From contig NZ_SWKP01000006.1 of the NCBI RefSeq assembly GCF_005871165.1, positions 62,001-126,000 on the forward strand: a stretch of DNA of 64,000 bases, given 5' to 3'. The translations under genes and the position numbers were made by a program. The notes beneath the pieces were generated by a model. The model was not told the origin of the DNA and searched no databases. It was given only the letters and a program-made list of their open reading frames with translations. This document shows positions 37,958 to 47,406 of this stretch, in pieces. Origin of the DNA: Maricaulis alexandrii (GTDB lineage: Bacteria > Pseudomonadota > Alphaproteobacteria > Caulobacterales > Maricaulaceae). Within the stretch, counting starts at the first letter, position 1. Every line of letters starts with the position of its first letter.

Positions 37958-39190
37958 ATGGATGATGATCAAAAGCCGACGGCTGGCGGGGCGCCGGCCG
38001 AGGGTGACCGCGCGGCCTCCGTCCCGGATACCGGCGCAGGAGATGCGGCCACACCACCGCCTGCCAACCCGCCCGCCGAACCGGATCAAGGACCGGCAGA
38101 GCCCCGCGAGGGTCTCGTCTTCAACCAGACCGCGACCTGGGGCGGGATCTTTCCGATCACCCTGCTCAACGCCCTGTTGAACATCATCACCCTGACCCTG
38201 TGGCGCTTCTGGGGGCGAACGCGCGTGCGCCGTTATCTCTGGTCAACGACCACGGTGAACGGGACGCCGCTGGAATATACCGGGTCGGGCTGGGAGCTGT
38301 TCCGCTCCTTCGTCATCGTGATGCTGGTCATCTTCCTGCCGATCTACGCCGTGATGTTCGCCGGCCAGCTTTTGCTGCCGCCGGACAAGTTCATGCTCTA
38401 TTTCGGGCTGGCCTATATCCCGGTCATCCTCTTTTTCTACTGGCTGCTGGGAATGGCGGTCTGGGTCGCGCGGCGCTATCGCCTGTCGCGGACCACCTGG
38501 CGCGGCATCCGGCTGGGCCAGTCCGGTTCGGCCAACCGCTTTGCCTGGGCCACGATCGGCTATTCCATCCTCACCTCGATCACGCTGGGCTGGTTTGCGC
38601 CGGCAGCCGAAATGCGCCTGACCCGCATGCTGTGGGCCGACACCTATTACGGGGATCGCCGTTTCAATGTGCCGCAGAGCGATGAAGGCCTGGCCGGACC
38701 GACCTATGGTGCCTTCGCCCTGGCCTGGATTGCCGGTCTGTTGGGCTATTTCGCTTTCATCGCGGCCTATATGGCCCTGACCTGGGATACGATCGAAGCA
38801 GGCGGGCAACCCAATTTCGACATCGTCCTGATCATCAAGACCTATGCCGCCCTGCTGGTCTACATGATCGTCGTAGGCATTTTCAGCCTGCCCTACGCGG
38901 CCGCCCTGCTGCGCCGCAAGGCCCAGATCGTCAGCTTTGAAGGCGTGACCTTCTCCATCAAGGCCAACACGTTCAGCCTGGGTTGGGTGTATGCGGTGAA
39001 CTTCCTGATCATCGCCTTCACCCTCGGCCTTGGCCTGCCCATCGCGCAGATGCGGCTGTGGCGGTATATCTTCAAGCGTCTGGAGGCGGAGGGCGAGATC
39101 GACATCGCCAGCATCCGCCAGAATGCCGACAAGGGACCGAAGTCCGGCGAGGGTCTCGCCGATGCCTTCGATATTGGCAATGTCATCTGA
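37958..39190 (+). CDS. DUF898 (YjgN-like) membrane protein
   Basis: 410 residues. About 50 N-terminal residues are Pro/Ala/Glu-rich and probably disordered in the cytoplasm. They are followed by a DUF898 domain (WGGIFPITLLNALLNIITLTLWRFWGRTRVRRYLW; YTGSGWELFRSFVIVM; RLSRTTWRGIRLG; TFSLGWVYAVNF) with about seven hydrophobic segments. The function of DUF898 is not known. The stop overlaps the M48 protease start by 11 bases. DUF898 proteins are often encoded beside M48 proteases, so the pair probably works together. Confidence 0.88.
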   Translation: MDDDQKPTAGGAPAEGDRAASVPDTGAGDAATPPPANPPAEPDQGPAEPREGLVFNQTATWGGIFPITLLNALLNIITLTLWRFWGRTRVRRYLWSTTTVNGTPLEYTGSGWELFRSFVIVMLVIFLPIYAVMFAGQLLLPPDKFMLYFGLAYIPVILFFYWLLGMAVWVARRYRLSRTTWRGIRLGQSGSANRFAWATIGYSILTSITLGWFAPAAEMRLTRMLWADTYYGDRRFNVPQSDEGLAGPTYGAFALAWIAGLLGYFAFIAAYMALTWDTIEAGGQPNFDIVLIIKTYAALLVYMIVVGIFSLPYAAALLRRKAQIVSFEGVTFSIKANTFSLGWVYAVNFLIIAFTLGLGLPIAQMRLWRYIFKRLEAEGEIDIASIRQNADKGPKSGEGLADAFDIGNVI

Positions 39191-40586
39191 TCCCCGCCCG
39201 ATCACCGGCGAGTTTGCCGATGGCGACAGTGCCCGCATCCATCAGGTTGTTGTCGCGGTCGAAGGGGAGCGCCTGTCGCTGACCGGCGACAGTCTGCGCC
39301 TTTTCTGGCGGATCAAGCGCCTGCGCCGCCTGCCTGACCGGCCGGACGGGTCCGTGGTGCTGAGCGAGGCCGAATCCGATGCCCGGCTCAGCCTGACACC
39401 GGAGAATGCCGCACGCCTGCGCCCCCTGCTTCCCAAACTGCTCGATGATCGCAAGGTGCGCCGCGGCACCTGGATGCTGGGCGGCGCGCTGACCGCCACC
39501 GCGGCCAGCCTGGCGGCTTTCATGGTCTATGGCCTGCCGCTCCTGGCCACGCCGCTGGCCCAGACCGTTCCGCTGGATGTGGAATCCCGGCTGGGCGAGC
39601 GGTCCAACCAGTTCGTGGCCTGGTTCACGGATGAATGCGAAACGCCGGAGGCCACACAGGCGGTCTTGGACGGTCTGGGGGACCGACTGGAAACCGTATC
39701 GCAGAGCCCATTCGAGCTGAAATTGCGCATTGTCGATGCGCCCTTCCCCAATGCCTTTGCCCTGCCCGGCGGCTGGATCGTGATCACGGATGAGCTGATC
39801 GACGAAATGGAAAGCCCCGATGAGCTGGCCGGTGTCCTGGCCCACGAGGCCGCCCATGTCGCGCAGCGCCATGTCATGGCCGCGCAATTGCGGGAAATGG
39901 GCTTCGGAGTGCTGCTGGAATTCCTGATCGGTGGCGGGACCGGGGCCGGACAGGAGATCGCCCGGACGGGAGCCACGCTGGAAAGCCTGCGCCATTCCCG
40001 TGCCGCCGAAGCTGAAGCGGACGAATACGCGCTGGCCTATCTGGACGCGGCCGACATGAACCCGGAGGCTCTCGCCGACTTCTTCGACCGGATGCAGTCC
40101 GTATTCGAGGACATGGAGGCAGACATCGAGGCGGCGGAAGCCGAGGACGGGACTGAACGTTCTGAAACCCGGCAGGAACGGGCGGAAGCCTGGCTGCGCT
40201 CCACGCTGCGCACTCACCCGGACACGACACGCCGCGCTGAAGAGTCCCGGGCGGCCGCAGCCGGTCTGGACTGGTCCGGCACACCGGCCCTGAACGATGA
40301 GGACTGGGCTGCGCTCGGTGTGGTCTGCGAGACCGGCGTCCGCACCAATGACACGGCGATGGAACGGGCGGCCGACCGGATTGCGGATGTGCTGAGCGCG
40401 TCCAACAAGAGCGAAGATGGCGCCGAGGTCGGGACGCAGGCCGAAGCGGTCAACGATCCTGACACGATCATCGCCCCGGAAGTGGCCGACACCCGGTCAC
40501 CGGAGGAGATCGAAGCCGTGCAGAACCGGCTGGACGAGGCCATTGAGGCCGGGATTCAGCCCGCCTCCGAACCGGAACAGCCCTGA
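39180..40586 (+). CDS. M48 family membrane metalloprotease
   Basis: 468 residues. The N-terminal 90 residues include a small beta-rich region (ARIHQVVVAVEGERLSLTGDSLRLFWRIKRLRRLP). One hydrophobic segment (GGALTATAASLAAFMVYGLPLL) follows, then the peptidase: NAFALPGGWIVITDELID, VLAHEAAHVAQRHV (zinc H-E-x-x-H) and AAEAEADEYALAYLD (third ligand Glu). The last 120 residues are acidic and low in complexity. M48 enzymes such as HtpX/BepA cleave misfolded membrane or envelope proteins. Translation starts inside the end of the DUF898 gene. Confidence 0.9.
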   Translation: MSSDPRPITGEFADGDSARIHQVVVAVEGERLSLTGDSLRLFWRIKRLRRLPDRPDGSVVLSEAESDARLSLTPENAARLRPLLPKLLDDRKVRRGTWMLGGALTATAASLAAFMVYGLPLLATPLAQTVPLDVESRLGERSNQFVAWFTDECETPEATQAVLDGLGDRLETVSQSPFELKLRIVDAPFPNAFALPGGWIVITDELIDEMESPDELAGVLAHEAAHVAQRHVMAAQLREMGFGVLLEFLIGGGTGAGQEIARTGATLESLRHSRAAEAEADEYALAYLDAADMNPEALADFFDRMQSVFEDMEADIEAAEAEDGTERSETRQERAEAWLRSTLRTHPDTTRRAEESRAAAAGLDWSGTPALNDEDWAALGVVCETGVRTNDTAMERAADRIADVLSASNKSEDGAEVGTQAEAVNDPDTIIAPEVADTRSPEEIEAVQNRLDEAIEAGIQPASEPEQP

Positions 40587-40649
40587 ACCTCCTGGGCGCA
40601 CTGACCCCGCTCGCTTGACTTCAATCGGCTGCGGCTCGATATGCCGCGC

Positions 40650-42038
40650 ATGACTGATCAAGCGATGAAACCCGTACACGTCATCGGCGGCGGCATGGCC
40701 GGCTCCGAGGCCACCTGGCAGCTCGTTTCCCGAGGCGTGCCCGTTATCCTCCACGAGATGCGCGGCGTCGTGGGCACCGATGCCCACAAGACGGACGGGC
40801 TGGCCGAGCTGGTCTGCTCCAACTCCTTCCGTTCGGACGACCACCAGACCAATGCAGTGGGCCTGCTGCACGAGGAAATGCGGCGCCTGAACTCGATCAT
40901 CATGCAGGAAGGCGATAATCACCGCCTGCCGGCCGGCGGTGCGCTGGCCGTGGACCGGGACGCGTTTTCCGATGCCGTCACGAAGCGCCTGAGCGAGCAT
41001 CCGCTGGTCACGATCGAGCGCGGCGAGATCCCGGCCCTGCCGCCGGAAGACTGGGACAGTGTCATCATCGCCACCGGTCCGCTGACCTCGGAAAGCCTGT
41101 CCAAGGCGATCCTGGACGCGACCGGCGAAGGCGAGTTGGCCTTCTTCGACGCCATCGCCCCGGTGATCCATCGCGAGAGCATCAATCTGGACAAGGCCTG
41201 GTTCCAGTCGCGCTATGACAAGGGCGAGACGGAGGCCGAACAGAAGGCCTATCTCAACTGTCCGATGGACAAGGACCAGTATGAAGCGTTCATCGACGCT
41301 CTGCTGGCTGCGCCCAAGACCGAATTCAAGGAATGGGAAGAGAACACGCCCTATTTCGACGGCTGCCTGCCGATTGAAGTGATGGCGGAACGGGGCCGCG
41401 AAACCCTGCGTCACGGCCCGATGAAGCCGGTGGGCCTGACCAATCCGCACAATCCGACCGTGAAGCCCTGGGCGATTGTCCAGCTGCGCCAGGACAATGC
41501 GCTGGGCACGCTGTTCAACATGGTCGGCTTCCAGACCAAGATGAAATACGGCGCGCAGACCGATATTTTCCGCATGATCCCGGGCCTGGAGGACGCGCAG
41601 TTTGCCCGCCTGGGCGGCATTCACCGCAACACCTTCCTCAACTCGCCGCGCCTGCTGGACGACCAGTTGCGCCTGAAATCCCAGCCACGCCTGCGCTTTG
41701 CCGGCCAGCTGATCGGCGTTGAGGGTTACGTGGAAAGCGCATCCATGGGGCTTCTGGCCGGCCGCTATGCCGCCGCTGAGCGCCTGGGACAGCCGATCTC
41801 TGCCCCGCCGCCGACCACGGCTTTGGGCGCCCTGATCGCCCATGTCACTGGCGGTCATCTGGATGCCGGCAAGGGCAGTTTCCAGCCGATGAATGTCAAT
41901 TTCGGCCTCTTCCCGATGATGCAGGCCCCATCCCGCGATGAAGAGGGCAACCGCATCCGCGGCAAGGCCAAGAGCGTCGCCAAGAAAAAGCTGATGAGCG
42001 CCCGGGCCCTGGAAGACCTGGCCAGATGGGCCGGCTGA
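40650..42038 (+). CDS. trmFO: methylenetetrahydrofolate--tRNA-(uracil-5-)-methyltransferase
   Basis: 462 residues. TrmFO uses methylene-THF and FAD to methylate U54 of tRNA in the T loop. Motifs are [17 protein letters not shown] (FAD), [76 protein letters not shown] and NVNFGLFPM. The start is uncertain within nine codons: ATG at 40641, 40650 and 40665 are all possible, none with a strong ribosome binding site. Cysteines for the methyl transfer are in VCSNS and YLNCP. Confidence 0.97.
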   Translation: MTDQAMKPVHVIGGGMAGSEATWQLVSRGVPVILHEMRGVVGTDAHKTDGLAELVCSNSFRSDDHQTNAVGLLHEEMRRLNSIIMQEGDNHRLPAGGALAVDRDAFSDAVTKRLSEHPLVTIERGEIPALPPEDWDSVIIATGPLTSESLSKAILDATGEGELAFFDAIAPVIHRESINLDKAWFQSRYDKGETEAEQKAYLNCPMDKDQYEAFIDALLAAPKTEFKEWEENTPYFDGCLPIEVMAERGRETLRHGPMKPVGLTNPHNPTVKPWAIVQLRQDNALGTLFNMVGFQTKMKYGAQTDIFRMIPGLEDAQFARLGGIHRNTFLNSPRLLDDQLRLKSQPRLRFAGQLIGVEGYVESASMGLLAGRYAAAERLGQPISAPPPTTALGALIAHVTGGHLDAGKGSFQPMNVNFGLFPMMQAPSRDEEGNRIRGKAKSVAKKKLMSARALEDLARWAG

Positions 42039-42378
42039 AGCCCACCGCCGGCCTCAATTTCCAGCTCTGGAAACCGGACAGCTCAAGCGCAGTCCGGACA
42101 CGCCACATGTGCGCATGCCTGAGCTTACGCGCCTCAGTGTAAAGCCAGGCCAATTCTGAGATACAGAAATTGAAGCCAGAACAATAAAAGCATTGATTGC
42201 CCTTTGATGAAATATGAACTTCAATTTCACGAAACGGTCGCAAGAAATTGCATGCTCGAAAATTGGTGCTCGCAAATTCATCAACTTTCAAAGGGATAGC
42301 GAATATTTTTCGAGCTGGCTGGACTCCTGTCCGGGGAATGTGCTTGCCTTATGCTGTAGCGCAACAAAGAGGGCAATC
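42039..42378. other. A+T-rich intergenic region upstream of the methyltransferase gene
   Basis: 340 bases with no supported gene. From about 42140 to 42320 the base composition is clearly richer in A+T than the rest of the window (runs such as AAATTGGTGCTCGCAAATTC). An open frame continues in phase into the methyltransferase from 42214, but it has no ribosome binding site and no family-like sequence, so I treat it as non-coding. It probably carries the methyltransferase promoter; no defined motif is clear. Confidence 0.5.
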
Positions 42379-43002
42379 ATGAGCGAGACCTACCTCGACA
42401 AGATCTACACCGTCACGGATCAGGATGGTCAGCGCGACGCCTATGATGACTGGGCGGACAGCTATGATGATGATCTGGACGCGAATTCCTACAAGACGCC
42501 CGGCCGCATCGCCGAAGCGTTGAAACAATGCCTGCCGAGCGATCAGGCCAATCCGCGCATTCTGGACTGGGCCTGCGGGACCGGCCTGTCCGGGGCCGCA
42601 TTGAGCGAAGCCGGCTTCACCCGGATGGACGGCTGCGACATTTCCGAAGGCATGCTGGTGCATGCGCGCGAGAAGAAGCTCTACAACAAGCTCTTCACCA
42701 CGCCGCTGGGCGTGCCGGATCCGTCCATGTTTTCCGATTATGACGTTGTGACCGCTGTGGGCGCCGTGTCCGTGGGCGCCGCGCCACCAGAATGCCTGCC
42801 CGCCATTTTGGACGGCCTGCCCTCCGGTGGCCGCCTGGCCGTGTCGTTCAACGCGCTGACGCTGAAGGACAAGGCCTATATGGACACGCTGGACCAGGTG
42901 GTGGCCCGTCCGGACATCACGTTGGAATTCAGCGAGGAAGGTCCGCACCTGGAGGCCGAGCACGTCTCCAAAAGCCGCGTCATGGTGCTGGCAAAGGCTT
43001 AA
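42379..43002 (+). CDS. class I SAM-dependent methyltransferase
   Basis: 207 residues. The SAM-binding motif ILDWACGTGLSGAAL is followed by MDGCDISEGMLVHAREK (acidic ribose-binding Asp) and a DVVTAVGAVSVG motif IV-like stretch. The fold resembles small-molecule methyltransferases of the UbiE/bin3 kind; the substrate is not predictable. AAAGAGGGCAATC precedes the ATG at 42379. Confidence 0.85.
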   Translation: MSETYLDKIYTVTDQDGQRDAYDDWADSYDDDLDANSYKTPGRIAEALKQCLPSDQANPRILDWACGTGLSGAALSEAGFTRMDGCDISEGMLVHAREKKLYNKLFTTPLGVPDPSMFSDYDVVTAVGAVSVGAAPPECLPAILDGLPSGGRLAVSFNALTLKDKAYMDTLDQVVARPDITLEFSEEGPHLEAEHVSKSRVMVLAKA

Positions 43003-43082
43003 GACACAGGCTGACGGCCGGGCCGTATTGCAACCGCGGGCAGACTTAGCTTCAATGCCTCCGTTTTCATTGGGGGGTTCTG

Positions 43083-44996
43083 TTGCGTTTCTTGTCTTTG
43101 GCCCTGTGCGCTCTTGGCGCACTGGTGGTTCTTGGTGCGGCCCAGGCCCAGCCGACCCCCATCGAGCATTTTGTCCGCTACAACAAGGTCGACACGCCGG
43201 TCGTCAGCCCGAATGGACGACGTATCGCGATGGTGTCGGAAGCGGACGGTTTGCGCATCGTTCTGGTTCTCTCGCGCGATGGCGAAGCGCCCCGCGCTGT
43301 CAACGCCGATGCCGTCAATCCGGAATCCCTGTTCTGGGCCAATGATGATGTTCTGGTCATCCGCGCGAGCATGGAGCGGGACCGGAATTACGACGACGAC
43401 TTTTTTACAGAGACCACAATGTTCGCCTTCGACCTGCAGAATGGCGAGTTGCGCGAACTCTTCGATCTGGGAGCGGATGCGCCACGGTCCAACGGCAATG
43501 CCGCCAATGTTCGGGGACGCGATCCGGAAACCGGCCGCCTGGCGGTCCAGATGGCCGACCGACTTTACTCCATTGACCCGAACAATGGCCGCTACCGGTC
43601 CATGGACCGGACCATGCAGCCGGTCTTCAGCTACACGCTGGGTCCGGACGGGCAGGCCCTGACGCGGGCCAACTACTCGCAGTTCGAACGGCGCTACTGG
43701 CTTGAAGTGAGAACGGATGAATACTGGGAGACCGTGATTGACCGTGAGGAGTCGGTCATTCGACAGGCCGTCTATGGCCTACTGACGGGGACCGATGACG
43801 AAATCGTGGCATCGGAACGCCCGTTTTCCGGGACCCGCCGCCTCTTCACAATTTCGGCGACCACTGGCGAGCCCCTGCGCACGCTCTACCAGCATCCTGA
43901 CTTCGACTTCCGCTCCGTTGAAGTCGACCCTTTCACCAATCTGGTGGTCGGGGTCCAAATTCTGGAGGACCTGCGTCGCACGGAATGGTTCGATCCCGAC
44001 CTGGCCGCGATTCAGGCCTCGCTCGAGGCCGCCATTCCCGATGCCAGCATTACCCTTGAATCCTGGTCGCAGGACCGGAGCGAGTTCACCCTGGCCGCCT
44101 GGCGGATGGACCAGCCGGTCGAGTATTACTTCTACGATTCAAACGACGGCTCGCTCGGACGGCTCGGCTCGGCCTTGCCGGAATTGCAGGCTTCGGGCCT
44201 GACAAGCCGTGTTGCCATCACCTTTCCGGCCCGGGACGGCACCGCGATTCCGGCCTATCTCACGCTTTCCGCGGGCGAAGGTCCCTGGCCGCTGGTAGTC
44301 CTGCCGCATGGTGGCCCCGCCAGCCGGGATGTTGGCGGCTATGACATGTTCGCCCACTTTATCGCCGACCGCGGCTATCTGGTCGTACAGCCCAACTTCC
44401 GGGGATCATCCGGATTGGGTGGCGAATGGGAACGCGCCGGCTGGGGCGGCTGGGGTCGCGGGGTCATGCAGCACGATGTGTCCGATTCTGTGTCCGCCTT
44501 GGTCCGCTCCGGTTATGCGCGAGCGGACAGCGCCTGCATTCTCGGAGCCAGTTATGGTGGCTATGTCGCCTTGTCGGCAGCGACCTTCACGCCCGACCTG
44601 TTCCAGTGCGCCATGGCCATCGCACCGGTCAGCGATTTGTGGACGATCGTCGATGACGGCGCCTGTTGTGGCCTGACCTCCACCCGGTCGCGCGATTTTG
44701 CCCGCATGCTGACCGGGTCAATGGAGCAATCCTCACGCCGCGAGGCTCGCCACATTTCACCCATGGCCCATGCCGATCAGGTCCGCATTCCGCTTCTGAT
44801 CGCTCACGGTCTCGAGGACAGCGTGGTCCCCGTCGAACAGTCGGAATTCATGGAAGACGCGCTCTCAGCAGCCGGCATCCCCTTCACCATGGTGTGGATG
44901 GAGAGCGCCGATCACCATTTCGACACGGTCGAAGCCCGCCGCGAAGTCCTGACCCTGATCGAAGACTTCCTCAGCGAGCATTTGCCCGTCGACTGA
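43083..44996 (+). CDS. S9 family (prolyl oligopeptidase-type) serine peptidase, exported
   Basis: 637 residues. The signal peptide ends in GAAQAQ. An N-terminal seven-bladed propeller (about 25-370) leads to an alpha/beta-hydrolase domain. The nucleophile is in LGASYGGYVALSA (G-x-S-x-G-G), the Asp in LIAHGLEDSVVPV and the His in ESADHHFDTVEAR. Such dipeptidyl aminopeptidase/acylaminoacyl peptidase-like enzymes trim peptides, here outside the cytoplasm. The start is TTG behind GGGGGG, the only start that keeps the signal peptide intact. The stop lies one base from the stop of the opposite SDR gene. Confidence 0.93.
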   Translation: MRFLSLALCALGALVVLGAAQAQPTPIEHFVRYNKVDTPVVSPNGRRIAMVSEADGLRIVLVLSRDGEAPRAVNADAVNPESLFWANDDVLVIRASMERDRNYDDDFFTETTMFAFDLQNGELRELFDLGADAPRSNGNAANVRGRDPETGRLAVQMADRLYSIDPNNGRYRSMDRTMQPVFSYTLGPDGQALTRANYSQFERRYWLEVRTDEYWETVIDREESVIRQAVYGLLTGTDDEIVASERPFSGTRRLFTISATTGEPLRTLYQHPDFDFRSVEVDPFTNLVVGVQILEDLRRTEWFDPDLAAIQASLEAAIPDASITLESWSQDRSEFTLAAWRMDQPVEYYFYDSNDGSLGRLGSALPELQASGLTSRVAITFPARDGTAIPAYLTLSAGEGPWPLVVLPHGGPASRDVGGYDMFAHFIADRGYLVVQPNFRGSSGLGGEWERAGWGGWGRGVMQHDVSDSVSALVRSGYARADSACILGASYGGYVALSAATFTPDLFQCAMAIAPVSDLWTIVDDGACCGLTSTRSRDFARMLTGSMEQSSRREARHISPMAHADQVRIPLLIAHGLEDSVVPVEQSEFMEDALSAAGIPFTMVWMESADHHFDTVEARREVLTLIEDFLSEHLPVD

Positions 44997-44997
44997 C

Positions 44998-45693
44998 CTA
45001 CCAGGGCAGGTCCTGGCCGGAGACGTGGAAAAAGCGGCCGGACATGGCCGGCTGTTTGTAGGCGCGTGCGATCAGGTCCAGCTGGCCTTCGACGCTCTCG
45101 GTGACGGTCAGCTGGCCATTGGGGCCGCCCATGTCCGTACGGACCCAGCCCGGATGCAGGATGAGGACGACGATACCCTTGTCCTTGAGGTCGAGGCTGA
45201 GAGATTTGCCGATCGCGTTGAGCGCGGCCTTGGACCCGCGATAGCCATAGCCATGCCCGCTGTCATTGTCGGCAATCGAGCCCATGCGGGAAGATTGCAG
45301 GGCAACGACCTTCATTTCCGAAGCAGCGACCTGGTCGGCAAAGGCCTCCACCAGGGCCAGCGGGGCGATCGAGTTCACGGTGAACTCGGTCAGCATGTCG
45401 GCATTGGCGGCACTGCCGAAGCTGCGCGTGGAAGGGGCGGCCATGCCGGCATTGGCGAAGAGCAGATCGATCGGTGCCGTCACCGTCTTGGCCAGTTCAG
45501 CCGGGCTGGACAGGTCGGTGGCGTCATAGGCGACAATGTCCAGCTTGCCCTCGCCCACCGGCAGGGCTTTCAGGTCATCGGCGGCGTCCGGATTGCGGAC
45601 GGCAGCCGTGACATGCCAGCCGCGCTCGAGCAATTGGCGGGTGTGTTCCAGGCCGAGGCCGCGATTGGCACCGGTGATGAGCGCGTGATGCAT
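44998..45693 (-). CDS. short-chain dehydrogenase/reductase (C-factor-like)
   Basis: 231 residues. Classical SDR features are HALITGANRGLGLEHTRQL (cofactor site), FANAGMAAPS (NAG) and GYGYRGSKAALNAI (YxxxK catalytic pair), with LHPGWVRTDMGG at the end of the substrate region. Close in length to C-factor-type carbonyl reductases. GGGAGACTTGGAC precedes the ATG at 45693; the open frame extends 14 codons upstream without support. Single gene, opposite to the S9 peptidase. Confidence 0.9.
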   Translation of the reverse strand: MHHALITGANRGLGLEHTRQLLERGWHVTAAVRNPDAADDLKALPVGEGKLDIVAYDATDLSSPAELAKTVTAPIDLLFANAGMAAPSTRSFGSAANADMLTEFTVNSIAPLALVEAFADQVAASEMKVVALQSSRMGSIADNDSGHGYGYRGSKAALNAIGKSLSLDLKDKGIVVLILHPGWVRTDMGGPNGQLTVTESVEGQLDLIARAYKQPAMSGRFFHVSGQDLPW

Positions 45694-45799
45694 GTCCAAG
45701 TCTCCCGAGGATCGTCTGTTGTGTCTTTGATTCAAAACCAGGCACCCGTGATGGCCCAGTCCGTGTCTGCCTGCAACTCTATCCGTACAGGCGCAAAAG

Positions 45800-46615
45800 T
45801 CACCGCCCCGTCAGGGACAACCAGGTCAGCCTCATCTGGCGCAACAAAAGCGGGCGCTCCGGGGCCAGGGCGTAGGGTGAGGCTGGCAGAGCCTTGAGAT
45901 AGGCTGGCACCAGGACCGCATAGCCCACTGCCGGAACGGCCTCCGGCGGCAGGGCCCCACCGGACCGGAAGTCACGGATGGCACGCGCCGCGGCCTCACG
46001 GACCGGACGGATGGCCTCTGCGACTTTCGCTTCACCCAGTCCCTGGGCCAGCATGGCGGGCGTCGCCTCGACGCGGGCCAGATCATCGCCGCCCACGGGT
46101 GCCCGTCCGATCCGGGCGCGCAGAGGAAAGGCCCGCAACAGGCCGGTCAGTCCCCAGGCCCTGCCGGCCGCGCGGATACGGTCCGCATCGAGTTCGGCCT
46201 CGCACAGGGTTGAGGCCAGCCGGACCAGGCGCCCGGCCGTCTCGTCAACATAGTCCACCACCGCGTCCAGCGAGGTGAAGGGGCGCGCGGAGATGTCATC
46301 GAAGCGCGCCTCGATCAGCCCCATCCATTCCGCCTGCGGGATCATGTCCGTAAGCGGTGCGAGCCCTTCCGTGATGGCATGGCGGCGCACTTTGGGCGTC
46401 TCCGCATAGAGATCGCTGACGGCATCACGCCACCAGGTCAGCTTCATCTCGCCGATCATGCTTTCACTGGACGCATCCGCGATCTTGCCGAGCTCGTGAT
46501 TGAAGGCGTAGAGCGCAAACAGCCGGTCGCGCACCTGCGGGGTGGCGAACAGGGCCGCGAGGCGGCGGTCCGGGTCTGCTTTTTGAAGCAGAATGTCGAA
46601 ATCTTCGTCTTGCAT
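45800..46615 (-). CDS. squalene/phytoene-synthase-like protein (atypical)
   Basis: 271 residues. The fold is recognisable by FATPQVRDRLFALYAFNHELGKIADA near the N-terminus and RAAGRAWGLTGLLRAFPLRARIGR later. True prenyl synthases carry D-x-x-x-D metal motifs at these places; here the first is replaced by ELGKIAD and the second is not evident. It therefore looks like the NDUFAF6-like branch, which may have an assembly or chaperone role rather than terpene synthesis. The start at 46615 begins MQDEDFDILL; the longer frame has a spurious N-terminus. Confidence 0.78.
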   Translation of the reverse strand: MQDEDFDILLQKADPDRRLAALFATPQVRDRLFALYAFNHELGKIADASSESMIGEMKLTWWRDAVSDLYAETPKVRRHAITEGLAPLTDMIPQAEWMGLIEARFDDISARPFTSLDAVVDYVDETAGRLVRLASTLCEAELDADRIRAAGRAWGLTGLLRAFPLRARIGRAPVGGDDLARVEATPAMLAQGLGEAKVAEAIRPVREAAARAIRDFRSGGALPPEAVPAVGYAVLVPAYLKALPASPYALAPERPLLLRQMRLTWLSLTGR

Positions 46616-46722
46616 GTGCCTAACCGGTGGACATGGACCTAGCCCACACCATATGTCGGACAACAGAAGAATGCCCGTAAGGGTGCCTACACATCCCACC
46701 ACCAACCCATTGAGAGGTTTCC

Positions 46723-47325
46723 ATGGCTTTCACTCTGCCCGATCTTCCCTACGCCAAAGATGCGCTGGCCCCTCATATCTCGTCTGAGACGCTGGATTTC
46801 CACCACGGGAAACACCACAACGCCTATGTGAACAATCTCAACGGCCTGGTCGACGGCACCGATCTGGCGTCCAAGTCGCTGGAAGACGTGATCCGCGCCA
46901 CGGCCGGTGTGGCTGACAAGGTCGGCGTGTTCAACAATGCCGCCCAGATCTGGAACCATACCTTCTACTGGCAGTCCATGCGCCCGAATGGCGGCGGTGC
47001 CCCGTCTAGTCAGCTGGCCGAGATGATCGACCGCGACTTCGGTTCCCTGGACGGTTTCAAGGATGCCTTCGCCAAGGCCGGCGCCACACAGTTCGGCTCC
47101 GGCTGGGCCTGGCTGGTCCTGAAGGACGGCAAGCTGGAAGTGCGCAAGACGCTGAACGCGGAAACGCCTCTGACCGAAGCCGGCGTCACGCCGCTGCTGA
47201 CCATGGATGTGTGGGAGCACGCCTATTATCTGGACTTCCAGAACCGTCGTCCGGACTACATCTCCACCTTCCTGGATCACCTGATCAATTGGGAATTCGC
47301 GGCCGAAAATCTGGCTGCCGCCTGA
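46723..47325 (+). CDS. sodB: superoxide dismutase [Fe]
   Basis: 200 residues, complete. Metal ligands are visible as His in [13 protein letters not shown], His in NHTFYW, Asp in [12 protein letters not shown] and His in WEHAYY. The iron-specific [13 protein letters not shown] (Gln in the second domain position) and GSGWAWLV are present. It removes superoxide in the cytoplasm. AGAGGTTTCC precedes the ATG. It faces away from the squalene-synthase-like gene, so the region 46616-46722 holds two promoters. Confidence 0.97.
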   Translation: MAFTLPDLPYAKDALAPHISSETLDFHHGKHHNAYVNNLNGLVDGTDLASKSLEDVIRATAGVADKVGVFNNAAQIWNHTFYWQSMRPNGGGAPSSQLAEMIDRDFGSLDGFKDAFAKAGATQFGSGWAWLVLKDGKLEVRKTLNAETPLTEAGVTPLLTMDVWEHAYYLDFQNRRPDYISTFLDHLINWEFAAENLAAA

Positions 47326-47406
47326 TCACGCGAATTTGGGGTCGCCTAATCGGCGGCCCCGACCTACCCTTCTCCCCGGTCGATAAAAAACCTTGGGGAG
47401 AACCTC

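Noticed and set aside
42214-42378. 55-codon N-terminal extension of the methyltransferase
   Set aside because: No ribosome binding site, no family similarity and A+T-rich non-coding composition; AAAGAGG stands before the internal ATG.
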